Source of the DNA: Planctomycetota bacterium | GTDB lineage: Bacteria > Planctomycetota > MHYJ01 > JACPRB01 | Assembly: GCA_016190175.1 (NCBI GenBank) | Contig: JACPRC010000045.1 | Coordinates: 1 to 45,307 of the forward strand | Length of the DNA stretch: 45,307 nucleotides | Direction of reading: 5' to 3' | In this document: positions 7,127 through 17,100 of the stretch, piece by piece | Numbering within the stretch: the stretch's first letter is position 1 | Layout of the letters: every line of letters begins with the position of its first letter | Notes under the pieces: generated by a model | Database searches by the model: none | What the model was told of the DNA's origin: nothing | The model's input: the letters and a program-made list of their open reading frames with translations, nothing else | Translations under genes and position numbers: made by a program

Positions 7127-8504
7127 CTCCGAGACTCCCGAAGACTCGATCGAGACGCGGAAGGTGGGCCCCGCCCCCGGGCCCGGCTTCCGGATCGGCG
7201 GCTGCGTCCTCGAGAAGCGCATCGGCGAGGGCGGGATGGGGACCGTCTGGGAGGCGCGCCAGCTCTCGCTCGACCGCGTCGTCGCCGTCAAGCTCCTCGC
7301 CTCCGGCCTCTCGTCGGACAAGGCGTACATCGAACGCTTCAAGCGCGAGGCGAAGGCCGCGGGGAGAATCAACCACCGCAACATCGTCGCGATCCACGAC
7401 GCGGGTACCGAGGCGGGTCTTGGCTACATCGTGATGGAGCGGCTCCAGGGCTGGTCGCTCCAGGATCGGCTCGACAAGCAGGGGGCGTTCGCGGAGGCGG
7501 AGGCGCTGGACCTCCTCGCGCAGACCGCGCGCGGCCTGGACGCCGCGCACCGCTCCGGGCTCGTCCACCGGGACATCAAGCCCGGGAACATCTTCCTCTG
7601 CGGCGACGGCACGGCGAAGATCCTGGACTTCGGGCTCGCGCGCGACTGCTCCTCGTCGATCACGCAGCCCGGCGAGCGGCTCGGGACGCCCCACTACATG
7701 AGCCCCGAGGCGTGCGACGGCAAGCCGGTCGACGAGCGGTCCGACCTCTACTCGCTCGGCGCGACGATGTACGCGGCGCTGGCGGGGACCCCGCCGTTCC
7801 GCGCGGACACGCCCGTCGCGCTCCTGCGCAAGCACGTGGACGAGCCGCCGAAGCCGCTCGAGAAGGTGCGGGGCGCGACGAACGACCTCGTCCTCGCGAT
7901 GCTCGCGAAGGCGCCGCCGCAGCGGCCCGCGAACGCGTCGGAGATCGCGCGCGCGGCCGAGGCGATCCTCGGCGGCAAGCCCGTGCCGCGCCTCCGGCCC
8001 CCGGTGAACCTGAAACCCGTCGCCTACGTCAGCCTCGCCGTCGTCATCCTCCTCTTCGGAGCGGTCAGCGCGAAGATCCTCCTCTCGAAGAGCGGCCTGA
8101 CGGTCGTCCCCGTCGAGCGCGAGCGCGCGCAGCGCTTCGCCGCCTTCAAGGTCGCGGCGCAGCCCGACACGCCGGGACGCGGCATCCTCGTCGTCACGCT
8201 CTCGCCGAAGTCGGGCATGGCGTTGTGCGGCTCGCTCGGCGAACTGCACGGCCACAAGCACCGGCGGGGCGAGTTCGGGATCGACCTGAGCTCCGACCCC
8301 GGGATCGCCCTCGAAAAGAACGAGATCCTCCACGAGGACCTCCGCAAGCCGACGCCCTTCCGCGTCGCGTTCCTGGCCAGGTCGCCCGGGACGCACACGA
8401 TCTACGTCGCGATCCGCTACCAGGCGCTCGATCCGGAGAGCGAGAGGGCCGACTCGTTCGAGACGCAGACGATCGAGATCCCGCTTCCGGTCGTCGTCGA
8501 ATGA
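7122..8504 (+). CDS. Membrane Ser/Thr protein kinase with extracytoplasmic C-terminal domain
   Basis: A 460-residue Hanks-type kinase. Kinase motifs: P-loop GEGGMG near residue 34, VAVKLL lysine, catalytic loop HRDIKPGNIF near residue 150, DFGLA, GTPHYMSPE. A single membrane helix (YVSLAVVILLFGAVSAKILL, about residues 305-325) separates it from a ~125-residue C-terminal domain rich in beta strand that is predicted to lie outside the cytoplasm and is not recognised. GTG 7122 is created by the right end of the 105-bp element. The stop overlaps the next start by ATGA at 8501-8504, so the following gene is translationally coupled and probably acts with this kinase. Confidence 0.9.
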   Translation: MTSETPEDSIETRKVGPAPGPGFRIGGCVLEKRIGEGGMGTVWEARQLSLDRVVAVKLLASGLSSDKAYIERFKREAKAAGRINHRNIVAIHDAGTEAGLGYIVMERLQGWSLQDRLDKQGAFAEAEALDLLAQTARGLDAAHRSGLVHRDIKPGNIFLCGDGTAKILDFGLARDCSSSITQPGERLGTPHYMSPEACDGKPVDERSDLYSLGATMYAALAGTPPFRADTPVALLRKHVDEPPKPLEKVRGATNDLVLAMLAKAPPQRPANASEIARAAEAILGGKPVPRLRPPVNLKPVAYVSLAVVILLFGAVSAKILLSKSGLTVVPVERERAQRFAAFKVAAQPDTPGRGILVVTLSPKSGMALCGSLGELHGHKHRRGEFGIDLSSDPGIALEKNEILHEDLRKPTPFRVAFLARSPGTHTIYVAIRYQALDPESERADSFETQTIEIPLPVVVE

Positions 8505-9364
8505 CGCACCTCATCCTCCTCCACGACGACGTCGCGCTCGATCCCCGCGACCACGCGGACGCCGTCGCGCAGCGCCTGGGCCTCGCGCCCGTCGAGGCGC
8601 GGATGGCCGTCCGCCGCGGCCGCGGCATCTTCCTCGACAACCTGGACGAGGAGAAGGCCCGCGCGATCGCCGCCGACCTCGAGCGCGCGGGCGTGAAGGC
8701 GTCCGTCGTCGAACGCGCGTCCCTGCCCTCGCCCCGGAAGGCGGCGCGGCTGGAACGGGGCGAGGCGGCGCTCTCGTACCGCATCGCCGGGAGCGAGGAG
8801 ACGGGCGCCGTCCCCTGGGAGGCGATCTCGGTCGTCTCCTGCGGACTCGTCGCGAGGTCCGCCGGCGCGGGCCAGGACGCGAAGGCCTTCGCCGGCGCCC
8901 CGTCCCTCCACATCCTCGACCGCGAGGAGGACCGCGAGATCCTCCGCGCGAACCTGATCCTGAAGATGGAGCGCGCCAGGTCGGGAGACGAGGCGCGCCG
9001 CGACCGCGACCGGTCGCTCTTCGAGCGGCTCGACGGCTCCCGGGACGCGCGGATCTTCCTCGACCTCGTGACGGAGGATCTCGGGTCGTGGCTCCGGGTC
9101 TCGATGGAGGATTTCGCGTACGTCCCTGTTGCGGGCTCGGTTCAGATGGGCTCCGGCTGGGGGCTGGACGCGCTCGTGAAGGAACTCCGGGCGCGCGCGG
9201 CTGCGGCGTTCACGGACCTGACGCTGGAGCTCCTCGCGGCGGCCGATCCGATGCCGCTCGCGTTCGCGCAGGTCGAGGAGCTCAACCGCTACACGACGTG
9301 GGCGATGGTGCGCCGCCGGCTCGGGCTGGAGCCGGAGATTCCGTGGGCGGAGAGGGAAGAGTAA
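8501..9364 (+). CDS. Hypothetical protein coupled to kinase
   Basis: A 287-residue soluble protein of unknown function. It has an N-terminal ~70-residue alpha/beta segment (opening MTHLILLHDD, then LERAGVKASVVERASL, which looks like a small ferredoxin-like domain that combines two position-specific halves), a middle region with IVSCGLVAR-like strands, and an acidic helical C-terminus. No catalytic motif was seen. It starts inside the stop codon of the kinase gene (ATGA), so the two are produced together; a role as substrate or partner of the kinase is a guess from layout. Confidence 0.75.
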   Translation: MTHLILLHDDVALDPRDHADAVAQRLGLAPVEARMAVRRGRGIFLDNLDEEKARAIAADLERAGVKASVVERASLPSPRKAARLERGEAALSYRIAGSEETGAVPWEAISVVSCGLVARSAGAGQDAKAFAGAPSLHILDREEDREILRANLILKMERARSGDEARRDRDRSLFERLDGSRDARIFLDLVTEDLGSWLRVSMEDFAYVPVAGSVQMGSGWGLDALVKELRARAAAAFTDLTLELLAAADPMPLAFAQVEELNRYTTWAMVRRRLGLEPEIPWAEREE

Positions 9365-9368
9365 GGAC

Positions 9369-9614
9369 CTACTCCTCGAACTTGCGCCGGAACATGCGCA
9401 CCACCAGGTCCAGGCGCTCGCCCTGCTCTTCCAGCCGGCGGCACACCTCCTCGATCCGGCGGCCTTGCTCGTCGAGCCGGTCGCCCTGCCGCTTCAGGTT
9501 CCGCAGGATTCCCTCGAGAATCCGGTCGGTCCGCTTCCACCGCATGCGATCCTCGAGGTAGACCTTCTCCAGGAAGGCCACGCGTCGTCCGAGGGGTCCG
9601 TTGTCCTTCGCCAT
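9369..9614 (-). CDS. Short coiled-coil protein
   Basis: An 81-residue charged protein starting MAKDNGPLGRRVAFLEK. From residue ~10 to the end it is one long heptad-type helix (RILEGILRNLKRQGDRLDEQ, then RRIEEVCRRLEEQGERLDLVV), so a coiled-coil dimer is likely. Another ATG lies one codon upstream (9617). TATCAT at 9622-9627 on the minus strand is 7 nt before ATG 9614, the leaderless geometry common in this window. It is convergent with the preceding gene, with only four bases between stops. Function unknown. Confidence 0.65.
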   Translation of the reverse strand: MAKDNGPLGRRVAFLEKVYLEDRMRWKRTDRILEGILRNLKRQGDRLDEQGRRIEEVCRRLEEQGERLDLVVRMFRRKFEE

Positions 9615-9815
9615 CATGTTTATGATACCCCGGCAATCACACCACCACAAGAAGGCCGCCGATGGTCGCCTTCGCGATCTCCATCCACCACTCTGTGCCA
9701 CGAGTGCTGGCACACTCGACGCGGAAAACGCTCCGGATTCACGCGAGTTCCGCGGTCAGGCAATGTCGTCCACCCCGCCATATCGAGCCGTGGTGGCATA
9801 ATCGCAGAATGCGGT

Positions 9816-10265
9816 ATGGAGAAGCGAGTGATTGTCCGATGTCGTCATTGCCGCACCGAGCTGGAGTACCCGCCTGAAGCTCGGGGCACGACATCCCCAT
9901 GCCCGAGATGTGAGGCGGAAGTCTCGATCCCGGGAATTGGACCCCCGAGACAAGGGCTCGCACCACGCGGCATCGGGCCGTCCTGGACCGAGATTCTCTC
10001 CGAGGGCTTCGGCGTTACTCCGGGCACACTGGTCTTCATCCTCCTACTCGCTCTCATAGTAGGCATCGCCGTTGCCGTTTACTCCCAACCTCAGGTTGGT
10101 CTTCCGCTCGCACTGGTTATGGGTCTGGGTACGGGAGTGATCATCGCGGCCATCGCCCTGTACACGGGCCGCCCCCGCCGCAGTTCACCGCGCATTTCTC
10201 CCCCGAAGACCACGCCCCCTACACCGGGAAAGGAGCGAGCCGCATCATCGGTCAAGCATTCATGA
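9816..10265 (+). CDS. Zinc-ribbon protein with two membrane helices (probable 5' part of a frameshifted gene)
   Basis: A 149-residue protein: an N-terminal zinc ribbon with CRHC near residue 9 and CPRC near residue 31, a linker, then two hydrophobic helices (LVFILLLALIVGIAVAVY and LALVMGLGTGVIIAAIALY), then a Pro/Ser-rich tail. The next frame, starting at 10262, opens into a beta-sandwich domain whose conserved beginning (GQAFMRTLGGDVKF) actually lies upstream of its ATG, in phase with that frame. This suggests that both were one ~255-residue membrane-anchored protein and that a one-base shift near 10235-10260 separates them. Base use here is less GC-rich than the neighbours. About 200 bp upstream (9618-9815) contain nothing recognisable. 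Confidence 0.65.
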   Translation: MEKRVIVRCRHCRTELEYPPEARGTTSPCPRCEAEVSIPGIGPPRQGLAPRGIGPSWTEILSEGFGVTPGTLVFILLLALIVGIAVAVYSQPQVGLPLALVMGLGTGVIIAAIALYTGRPRRSSPRISPPKTTPPTPGKERAASSVKHS

Positions 10266-10600
10266 GAACGCTCGGCGGAGACGTGAAGTTCCCGGCAGGT
10301 GAAGCCATCCTTCTATTCCCCGCTACCCCCTATCTCTGGATGGTCTTGAATTGGATCTCGCAGGGGCAGCGGTTTCCCTTCCACGATTCGGCAGAGCAGT
10401 GGTTGTACGTTCGCAAGGCAACCGCAGACGCGGAAGGCCGGTTTCGTCTTGAAGGTGTGCCCGACGGCGAGTACATCGTGTTCACTTGGGTCGTTTGGGG
10501 GATCGCCTCGCCGTCCGGAATCCAGAAACAAGGGGGCCTTGCTCGCTCCACGGTCCTTGTCGCCGGGCAGACTGACTCGGAGATCATCGTCTCCGGATAA
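10262..10600 (+). CDS. Carboxypeptidase-regulatory-like beta-sandwich domain protein
   Basis: A 112-residue segment with the pattern of a CarboxypepD_reg / prealbumin-like sandwich: the strand EAILLFPATPYLW, then ATADAEGRFRLEGVPDGEYIVFTWV, the Gly-Arg-Phe-x-Leu/Gly-x-Tyr turn being diagnostic, and a closing VLVAGQTDSEIIVSG. As annotated it starts at ATG 10262, overlapping the previous stop (ATGA). However the first strand seems to begin a few codons before this ATG, which points to a frameshift from the upstream gene rather than to a free-standing protein. Likely located outside the membrane. Confidence 0.6.
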   Translation: MRTLGGDVKFPAGEAILLFPATPYLWMVLNWISQGQRFPFHDSAEQWLYVRKATADAEGRFRLEGVPDGEYIVFTWVVWGIASPSGIQKQGGLARSTVLVAGQTDSEIIVSG

Positions 10601-10613
10601 TCGTCGTCCCCTG

Positions 10614-13334
10614 CTACCCCCCGAGCAACCGAATCATCTCGTCGTTGTCCCGCCGCATCCGCGCGAAGTCGGCTGGGCCCTCCCCCTTCGCGGTCCGCAG
10701 CGCCGCGTCCGCCCCGTGATCGAGCAGGAGTTTCGCCAGAGCGATCTGACCGGTCACGGCGGCGGCCATGAGCGCCGTCCTTCCCGCCGCGTCCCGCGCG
10801 TTCGCGTCCACGCCTCGCGCCAGCAGCTCCCCGATGAACTCCAGCCGCCCCTGCTCCGCCGCCCGCACGATGAGGGGCTTCCCCGCCGCGGTCGCGCACC
10901 CCGGGTCGGCCCCGCGCTCCAGCAGGAGCCGCGCGATCTCGAGCTTCCCCCATCCCGACGCGAAGCAGACGGCGGGCTCGCCCTCGGCGTTGATCGCTTT
11001 CGGATCGAAGCCCGCGTCCAGCATCCGGCGCACCTCGTCGAGCTTCCCGCCGCGGATCGCTTCGAACAGGAGCGTCACGTCCCCCGCGGGATTCGCCCCG
11101 CTCGCGCGAAGGAAGTCGGCGACCTCGCGGCGGCCCTTCTTCTCGGCCCACGAGAGCGCGCTCAACCCCCCTTTGCCCCGCGCGTTGAGGTCGCGCATCC
11201 GCGGCGCGACCGCGCGCACGACTTCAAGATGACCTTCCCGCGCCGCGACGATGAGCGGCGTGTCGCCGGAGGGAAGGGAGAGGTTCGGGTCGGCGCCGGC
11301 GTCGAGCAGGAGCTGAGCGGCCGACGCGCGCGCCGCCCCGGCCGCATGGAGGAGGGCGGTCCGGCCGTCGCCGTCCTGGTGGTCGAATCGCGCCCGCCCC
11401 TTCAGCAGGATCGCGACGATCTCGTCCCATCCCTCGCGCGCGGCGATCATGAGCGGCGTGACGCCCCCCTCCTCCATCGTGTCCGGGTCCGCGCCGTCCT
11501 CGAGCAGCACTCTCATGGCCTCGACGCGCCGGCCCTGGAACGCGAGCCGGAACGCGTCCTGCCGCTGCGACTCGTCCTGCGGGAGGCTCCGCACCATCTT
11601 CGCCTGCCCCGCCTCGGCCGCCAGCATCAGGGCGCTCTTTCCCCCCGCGTCGCGGAGTCCCGCGTCCGCGCCGAGACGGAGCAGTTCCGCCGCCATCCCG
11701 GCGTTCCCCTCCTCGGCCGCGACCATCAGGGCCGTCCGCCCGTTCGGATCGGTCCCGTTCACGGGAGTCCCTTCCGCGATCAGCGCGCGGACCCTCTCCA
11801 TCTCGCCCCGTCCCGCGGCGATCATGAGCGGCGTGCGCTCCTTGATCCGTTCCCAATAGTCGTGCAGCGCCCTCCGCCGGTCCTCCCAGGCGTCGATCGC
11901 CGCGCTCATCCCCTCCTTGAGTTGCGCGTAGAGGCGCTCCCATTCGGCCTCGACGGGTGCCTTCCCCTTGTCCCGGCCGCCCGGACGGGAGAGCGGCGCG
12001 TTGGGGACCCGCTCCAGGTACGCTCGCCGGAGTTCGTCCGGCAGCGCGTCGCCCTTCTTCTTCACCAGCGCGTGGATTTGCTGGGGAACGCCCGAGCCCG
12101 ACCGCAGCAGTTCGACGATCACCTCGCACGCCGCCTCGCCGAGCCGCGCGTCGTCGAGAAGCGGAAGGGCGAGGTCGAGCGTCGCATCCAGGAGACGCAG
12201 CGACGCGCCTCGGGGCGGGGCGCCGAGCCCGCGCAGCGCCGCGGCCCGGGCCTCCGCCGTGCGCAGACTGCGGTAGAAGTCGAGCCGGCCGCGGTAGTCG
12301 CCCTCGTTCTTCGCCTCGCCGTCGAAAAAGCACTTCCGGAGTTCGACGGCGAATTCGGGCCGCTCGAAGGCGCAGTCGTCGATGAACTGCAGCAGCGTCT
12401 TCGCCGGGAATCGGTAACGGACGTTCGATTCCCCCTGCGCGAAACGCATCGCCCACGCGAGCGCCGGGCCGGCGAGATACGGCAGCCGGTACAGGATGAT
12501 CTGCGCGATCGGCTCGTGCTGCGGGTAGTTCCGTTCCAGGATCAGGTTGATCGAGAGGAGCGCCTGGCACGCGACTTCGACGGCCCCCTGCCGTCCGGCC
12601 CGGTCGGCGACGTCGAGGAGGAGCTTCGCGCCCTTCCCGTCGCCGAGCCCGATGTTGTACAGGAGCGCGCGGGAGCCCTTCGCGTCGAACGCGACCTCCT
12701 CGGCGGCGTCGAGCACGCGGGCCGTGTACCGCCCCTCGTCGTCGCAGAGGAGCTTGCAGATCGCCTCGCCGAGGGCGCAGTCGAGCCGCGGGTCGCACTC
12801 CCGCATGACGCGGAGAAGATCGGGCAGGAGCCTCGCGAGAGTGGGATTGATGTGGCACCACTCGTCGAATCGCTTTGCGAGACCGATCCGAGTGGCGAGG
12901 TCCTTGTCCTCGACGATCGCGCGGACGAGGCGCTCCGTCGCCGGGTCCGCCTCCTCCTTCGGAACGGGCCCGGCCGGGGACCGGCGCATCCGCCGCTCGA
13001 CCTTCGACTCGCCCTTGCAGTGCGGACAGCGGACGATGGCCTCGCCTTCCGGTACCTCCAGTTCCGCGCCGCAGCCGCCGCAGCGGGCCAGATCCGAGGC
13101 CGCGCCCTGAATCCGATGGGCCGGCATCCAGTCCGGCGCCGGACGCGCGACGGGTTCCTTCACCTCCGGTTCGACGAAGCGCAGGCGGCGCTCGACGACG
13201 GAGGCGCCTCCGCAGAAACCGCACGCGGCGGTCGCGCCGGCACCCTGGAGCGCGAGGGGGGCGCCGCATTGCGGGCAGAGCGCCCGCTGGGTGCGGTACA
13301 TCGCCGAGGGAAGGGGGAGCGCGTCCGCGGTCAC
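10614..13334 (-). CDS. Large zinc-ribbon/ankyrin-repeat protein
   Basis: A 906-residue protein. The N-terminus carries two zinc ribbons, CPQC with CGFC (about residues 19-40) and CGGC with CPHC (about residues 83-105). The middle (roughly 150-550) is an all-helical region with HEAT-like character. The C-terminal ~380 residues consist of about eleven or twelve ankyrin repeats, recognisable by TPLMIAAREG, TALMVAAEEGN and LLLDAGADPN type motifs, the last cut short near the end. Ankyrin arrays mediate protein binding; no enzymatic domain is seen. The start is GTG 13334, with GATCAT 6 nt upstream on the minus strand. It diverges from ubiX with a gap of only 56 bp. Partner unknown. Confidence 0.85.
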   Translation of the reverse strand: MTADALPLPSAMYRTQRALCPQCGAPLALQGAGATAACGFCGGASVVERRLRFVEPEVKEPVARPAPDWMPAHRIQGAASDLARCGGCGAELEVPEGEAIVRCPHCKGESKVERRMRRSPAGPVPKEEADPATERLVRAIVEDKDLATRIGLAKRFDEWCHINPTLARLLPDLLRVMRECDPRLDCALGEAICKLLCDDEGRYTARVLDAAEEVAFDAKGSRALLYNIGLGDGKGAKLLLDVADRAGRQGAVEVACQALLSINLILERNYPQHEPIAQIILYRLPYLAGPALAWAMRFAQGESNVRYRFPAKTLLQFIDDCAFERPEFAVELRKCFFDGEAKNEGDYRGRLDFYRSLRTAEARAAALRGLGAPPRGASLRLLDATLDLALPLLDDARLGEAACEVIVELLRSGSGVPQQIHALVKKKGDALPDELRRAYLERVPNAPLSRPGGRDKGKAPVEAEWERLYAQLKEGMSAAIDAWEDRRRALHDYWERIKERTPLMIAAGRGEMERVRALIAEGTPVNGTDPNGRTALMVAAEEGNAGMAAELLRLGADAGLRDAGGKSALMLAAEAGQAKMVRSLPQDESQRQDAFRLAFQGRRVEAMRVLLEDGADPDTMEEGGVTPLMIAAREGWDEIVAILLKGRARFDHQDGDGRTALLHAAGAARASAAQLLLDAGADPNLSLPSGDTPLIVAAREGHLEVVRAVAPRMRDLNARGKGGLSALSWAEKKGRREVADFLRASGANPAGDVTLLFEAIRGGKLDEVRRMLDAGFDPKAINAEGEPAVCFASGWGKLEIARLLLERGADPGCATAAGKPLIVRAAEQGRLEFIGELLARGVDANARDAAGRTALMAAAVTGQIALAKLLLDHGADAALRTAKGEGPADFARMRRDNDEMIRLLGG

Positions 13335-13378
13335 GCGCCCATGATCGCACCGCCCTCGCTCTTGTCCAGCCCTTTTGC

Positions 13379-13390
13379 TATAACGCGCCC
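13379..13390 (+). promoter_or_regulatory. -10 hexamer 6 nt upstream of ubiX
   Basis: TATAAC at 13379-13384 then GCGCCC then ATG 13391. This puts the expected transcription start on the start codon. Confidence 0.55.
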
Positions 13391-14014
13391 ATGGACCGGT
13401 ACGTCGTCGCCATGACGGGCGGGAGCGGCGCCGCCTACGGCCGGCGCCTCCTCGAAGTCCTCGCCTCGACCGGCGCGACCGTCCACTTCACGTTGAGCGA
13501 CGCGGCGGCGAAGGTGATCGCGCATGAGCTGACGATCCCCGTCGATCCTGCGGACGGCCCGGGCTGCGTGCGCGCCCTCCTCGGTGACGCGCCAGACAAC
13601 GTCGTCTTCCACCACTACAAGGACCTGGAGGTCCCGATCGCCAGCGGATCGTATCGCACGGCCGGCATGGCGATCTGCCCGTGCTCGATGGGCACGCTCG
13701 GCCGCGTCGCGTGCGGCGCCTCCTCGAACCTGATCGAGCGCGCGGCGGACGTGTGCCTCAAGGAGCGGCGAAAGCTGATCGTCGTCCCGCGCGAGACGCC
13801 GCTCTCCGAGATCCACATCGAGAACATGCTGCGGTTGACGCGCGCGGGCGCGGTCGTCCTGCCGGCGAGCCCCGGCTTCTACGGCGGCGGCGAGACCGTC
13901 GAGCGGCTCGTGGACTTCGTCGTCGCGCGCGTCCTGGACCAGTTCGGGGTGGAGAACGACCTCATGCGCCGCTACGGGGAGCCGGCGCGGCGTAGGCACC
14001 CTGAAGAGGACTGA
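13391..14014 (+). CDS. ubiX: UbiX flavin prenyltransferase
   Basis: A 207-residue flavoprotein that transfers a dimethylallyl group to reduced FMN to make prenyl-FMN for UbiD. The N-terminal phosphate-binding loop VVAMTGGSGAAYGRRLLEVL, the YRTAGMAICPCSMGTLGRVACG segment near residues 95-115, the LIERAADVCLKERRKLIVVPRETPLS motif and the closing GFYGGGETVERLVDFVVARVLD are all standard for UbiX. Length is normal. Its client ubiD is 6.4 kb upstream rather than adjacent. It is the last gene before the defence island: 127 bp of unremarkable sequence lie between its stop and the SNF2 helicase gene. Confidence 0.93.
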   Translation: MDRYVVAMTGGSGAAYGRRLLEVLASTGATVHFTLSDAAAKVIAHELTIPVDPADGPGCVRALLGDAPDNVVFHHYKDLEVPIASGSYRTAGMAICPCSMGTLGRVACGASSNLIERAADVCLKERRKLIVVPRETPLSEIHIENMLRLTRAGAVVLPASPGFYGGGETVERLVDFVVARVLDQFGVENDLMRRYGEPARRRHPEED

Positions 14015-14141
14015 ACGGCGGAACGCGCTGAATCCGCGGAGCGGCTCGGCCCCTTCGCAATCCCATCATCTCGATTGCGACCGCGAATGATTTGCTCACA
14101 AGGGACGGTTGGGTTACGCTCGCCGGCTACCCCCGCAGCGT

Positions 14142-17100
14142 ATGAGCAAAGAAACAGCGAGGATTCGAGCGGAGTCTCTTCGGCCCGGTGAGCGCGTCGT
14201 AGTGCGGGATCGCCCGTGGAGGGTCGTGCGCCGGGAGAAATTGTCGGGCACGACCCATTCCCTCGACCTCGTCGCACTGGATCGAGCGAATCCCAGCTCG
14301 ATCTCCGTGCTCGTCCCCCCGGATGAGGTTCAGATTCTCCCCCAGGAGAATCTGATTTTCGACCCGGCCGAACTCGACTCCTTCTCATCCTGGTCGAACG
14401 CACACGCGGCCCTTTCCACGACGCTGGTCGAGAATACTCTCGTTCCCGGCATGGCCGCGTACGGACGAGTCCAACTCGAGGCGTATCAACTGGCTCCGCT
14501 CCTGAGGATTCTGAACAAACCGCGCCCGAGCCTCCTGGTGGCCGACGACGTCGGTCTGGGAAAGACGATCGAGTCGGGGATCGTCATCGCGGAACTCATG
14601 GCCCGCGGCCGAGCGGACCGCACGATGATCGTCGTTCCTCCGGGACTGTTGCACCAGTGGCGGGATGAGCTCGCGGAGAGGTTCGGTCTCGACTTCACGG
14701 TCATCGAAAACGTGGGAGGCCTGGAGCGGGTCCAGTCCATTCTCCCGGCCGGGGTAAGCCCTTGGGACGCTCTGCCGAGAATCCTGACCTCTCTCGACTA
14801 CCTGAAGAAGGAAACCACCCTCCGTCGCGCCCTCCGGAAAACATGGGATCTGATCATCGTCGACGAAGCCCATGCGCTTGCCGAATCCGGATCGCCGCAG
14901 AATCCGTACGCGACACAGCGGACTCGACTGGGCCACAAGCTGCGAGAGAATGGCCGCGGGCTCCTGCTCCTTACCGCGACTCCGCACAACGGCTATGCAC
15001 ACTCGTTCCGCTCTCTGCTGGAGCTGGTGGAGCCCAGCATGGCCACGCTGAAGGGCGACTTGACCGAGGTCGCCCGTCGCGTGGATGCCGCGATGATCCG
15101 GCGCATGAAGGACCAGATCATCCGTCTGAAGGAGGACGGAACGACCGAGCGGGTTTTTCCCAAGCGGACGGTGGAGGGACTCCCGGTTTCTCTCCTGCCC
15201 AAAGAACGACGACTCCTCGACGAAGTCGGTCGCTACTGTTCGAAAGTCGCCCGGTCGGCAGCCGGCGGAGACGACGAGGAGTTGATCAGCTTCGCGATGC
15301 AGATCATCAAGAAGCGCGCACTCTCGAGCCGGAAGGGCCTCGCGGAGACGATCGATCGGCGCCTCAAGTCTCTGAAGGCCAAGGCGGACGAGCCCGCACC
15401 CACGCGAGCGGAAATCCGGGAACACCAGGCGGATCTGCCCTTGGACGATGCCGCGGCGGAGCGGCTGCGTGAACGGATCCTGCGCGCGGCAGTTCCCAAG
15501 GAGGAGAAGGCACGGAAGGCGGAAGTCCGCGCGCTGACCGAGATCCAGAAGTTGCTCGGCGGCCTCACGGGACCCGATCCGAAGGTGCGCGCCCTCGCCG
15601 GCGAAATACTGCGGATTCTCAAGGAGCACCCGGACGAACGGATCATCGTCTTCACCGAGTATCTCGATACGATCGAAGCGATTCGTGAGGAATGCGATCG
15701 CACCCCCGAACTGGCCGGTCGATGGCTCGTGTTCCGAGGCGGTCTTTCGCTGCGGGAGAAATCTCGGATCCAGGAGGAGTTCGCGGGGTCGAAGGCTCGA
15801 GTGCTTCTCGCCACCGACGCGGCCAGCGAAGGCCTGAACTTTCAACACGTCTGCCGTCGAGTCATCCACTTTGAACTCCCCTGGAATCCGAATCGACTGG
15901 AGCAGCGGAACGGACGGGTCGATCGTTATGGCCAGACTCGGGAGCCCCGGATTCGCTACATGTTCTTCCCGGACAGCCCCGAGGATGCCATCCTTCATCG
16001 TCTCGTGGGCAAGATCGAGACCATCCAGGAGGCGCGGGTTTCCACGCCGGACATCCTGGGGGTTCTGGGCGGCGCTTCGGATCTGGGCGCCGGGCTGGTC
16101 GCGCTGGAACCCGGTTCCGAGTCCATCGAGCAGGACACGCTGAAGCTGGTGAGGCACTTCGAAGATCGCACGCAGGAGTTCATTCGGGACGTCCAGCCCC
16201 TGCTGACCGGCGGGGCGAAAGAGGCCGACCCGGATCTCCTGCGTCAGGCAAGACCGCTCGTACCCGACGACGATCGCTTGGCCCAAGTGGTGACGGAACT
16301 GTTCGGTGCGCAGGCGGTTCGGGAGACCTCGACTCGGGGCGTCGTCCGCATCGAGGTGCCAGCTCGCTATCGGGGCCCCGGTGTTTCCGCGGTGTATGCG
16401 AAGGCCACGTTCCTCCGCTCGGTCGCCGCCCGGACCAGTTCCGAGGAGGTGGAGTACATCACCCCGCTCCATCCGCTGATCCGTGCGTTCGCCGACGACG
16501 CACGACGCCGGCTTCTCCAAGCCTATACCGTGGACGGACGAGTTCGCCGGTTGGCCGCCCGACGCGTTCCGGCGGATCAGCCTCCCTCGGCGCTGTTCAC
16601 GTACCTCACGGGAATTCAAGGAACCGGGTGGGTGTTGGAGGAGCGACTCCTCGCGATTCGAGTGACGCCTTCGTTGGAGGATGTCAGCGATCCCGGGAAG
16701 GACCTCACTTTCTTGTCGGGAGAGGCTCCAGGGGAAGTCCGCGGAGATTCGCTGGAGAGAGCCTTCAAGAACGCCTTTCCGGCCATGGCGGCCAAGGCGG
16801 CCGAGATCGCGGCTCGACGCCTGAATGATCGCGCGGACGAGTTGGGTCGCGAACGGAATGCCGTGGCCCGGAGGCTGGAGATCGACCTCGACCGAGACGT
16901 CCAAGCCAGGCTCGTGGAGATCGACGAGGAAGAGACTCGTGGGCGCGGGCTCGTAGAACCCGAGACGCAGCAACTTCGGCTGTTTGCGGAAGGCAGCATG
17001 GGCAAGCGCTTCTATGCGGCTCGACGCGAGCGTGTCGGCCAATACGCCGACGAGCGACGACGCGATATCGCGGACTTCCGCCAGGTGAAGGTGGAGGCTC

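Noticed and set aside
14015-14141. Attachment site or direct repeats flanking the defence island
   Set aside because: Comparison by eye of 14015-14141 with 27492-27540 shows no shared repeat and no tRNA end; a computed search might still find a short one.
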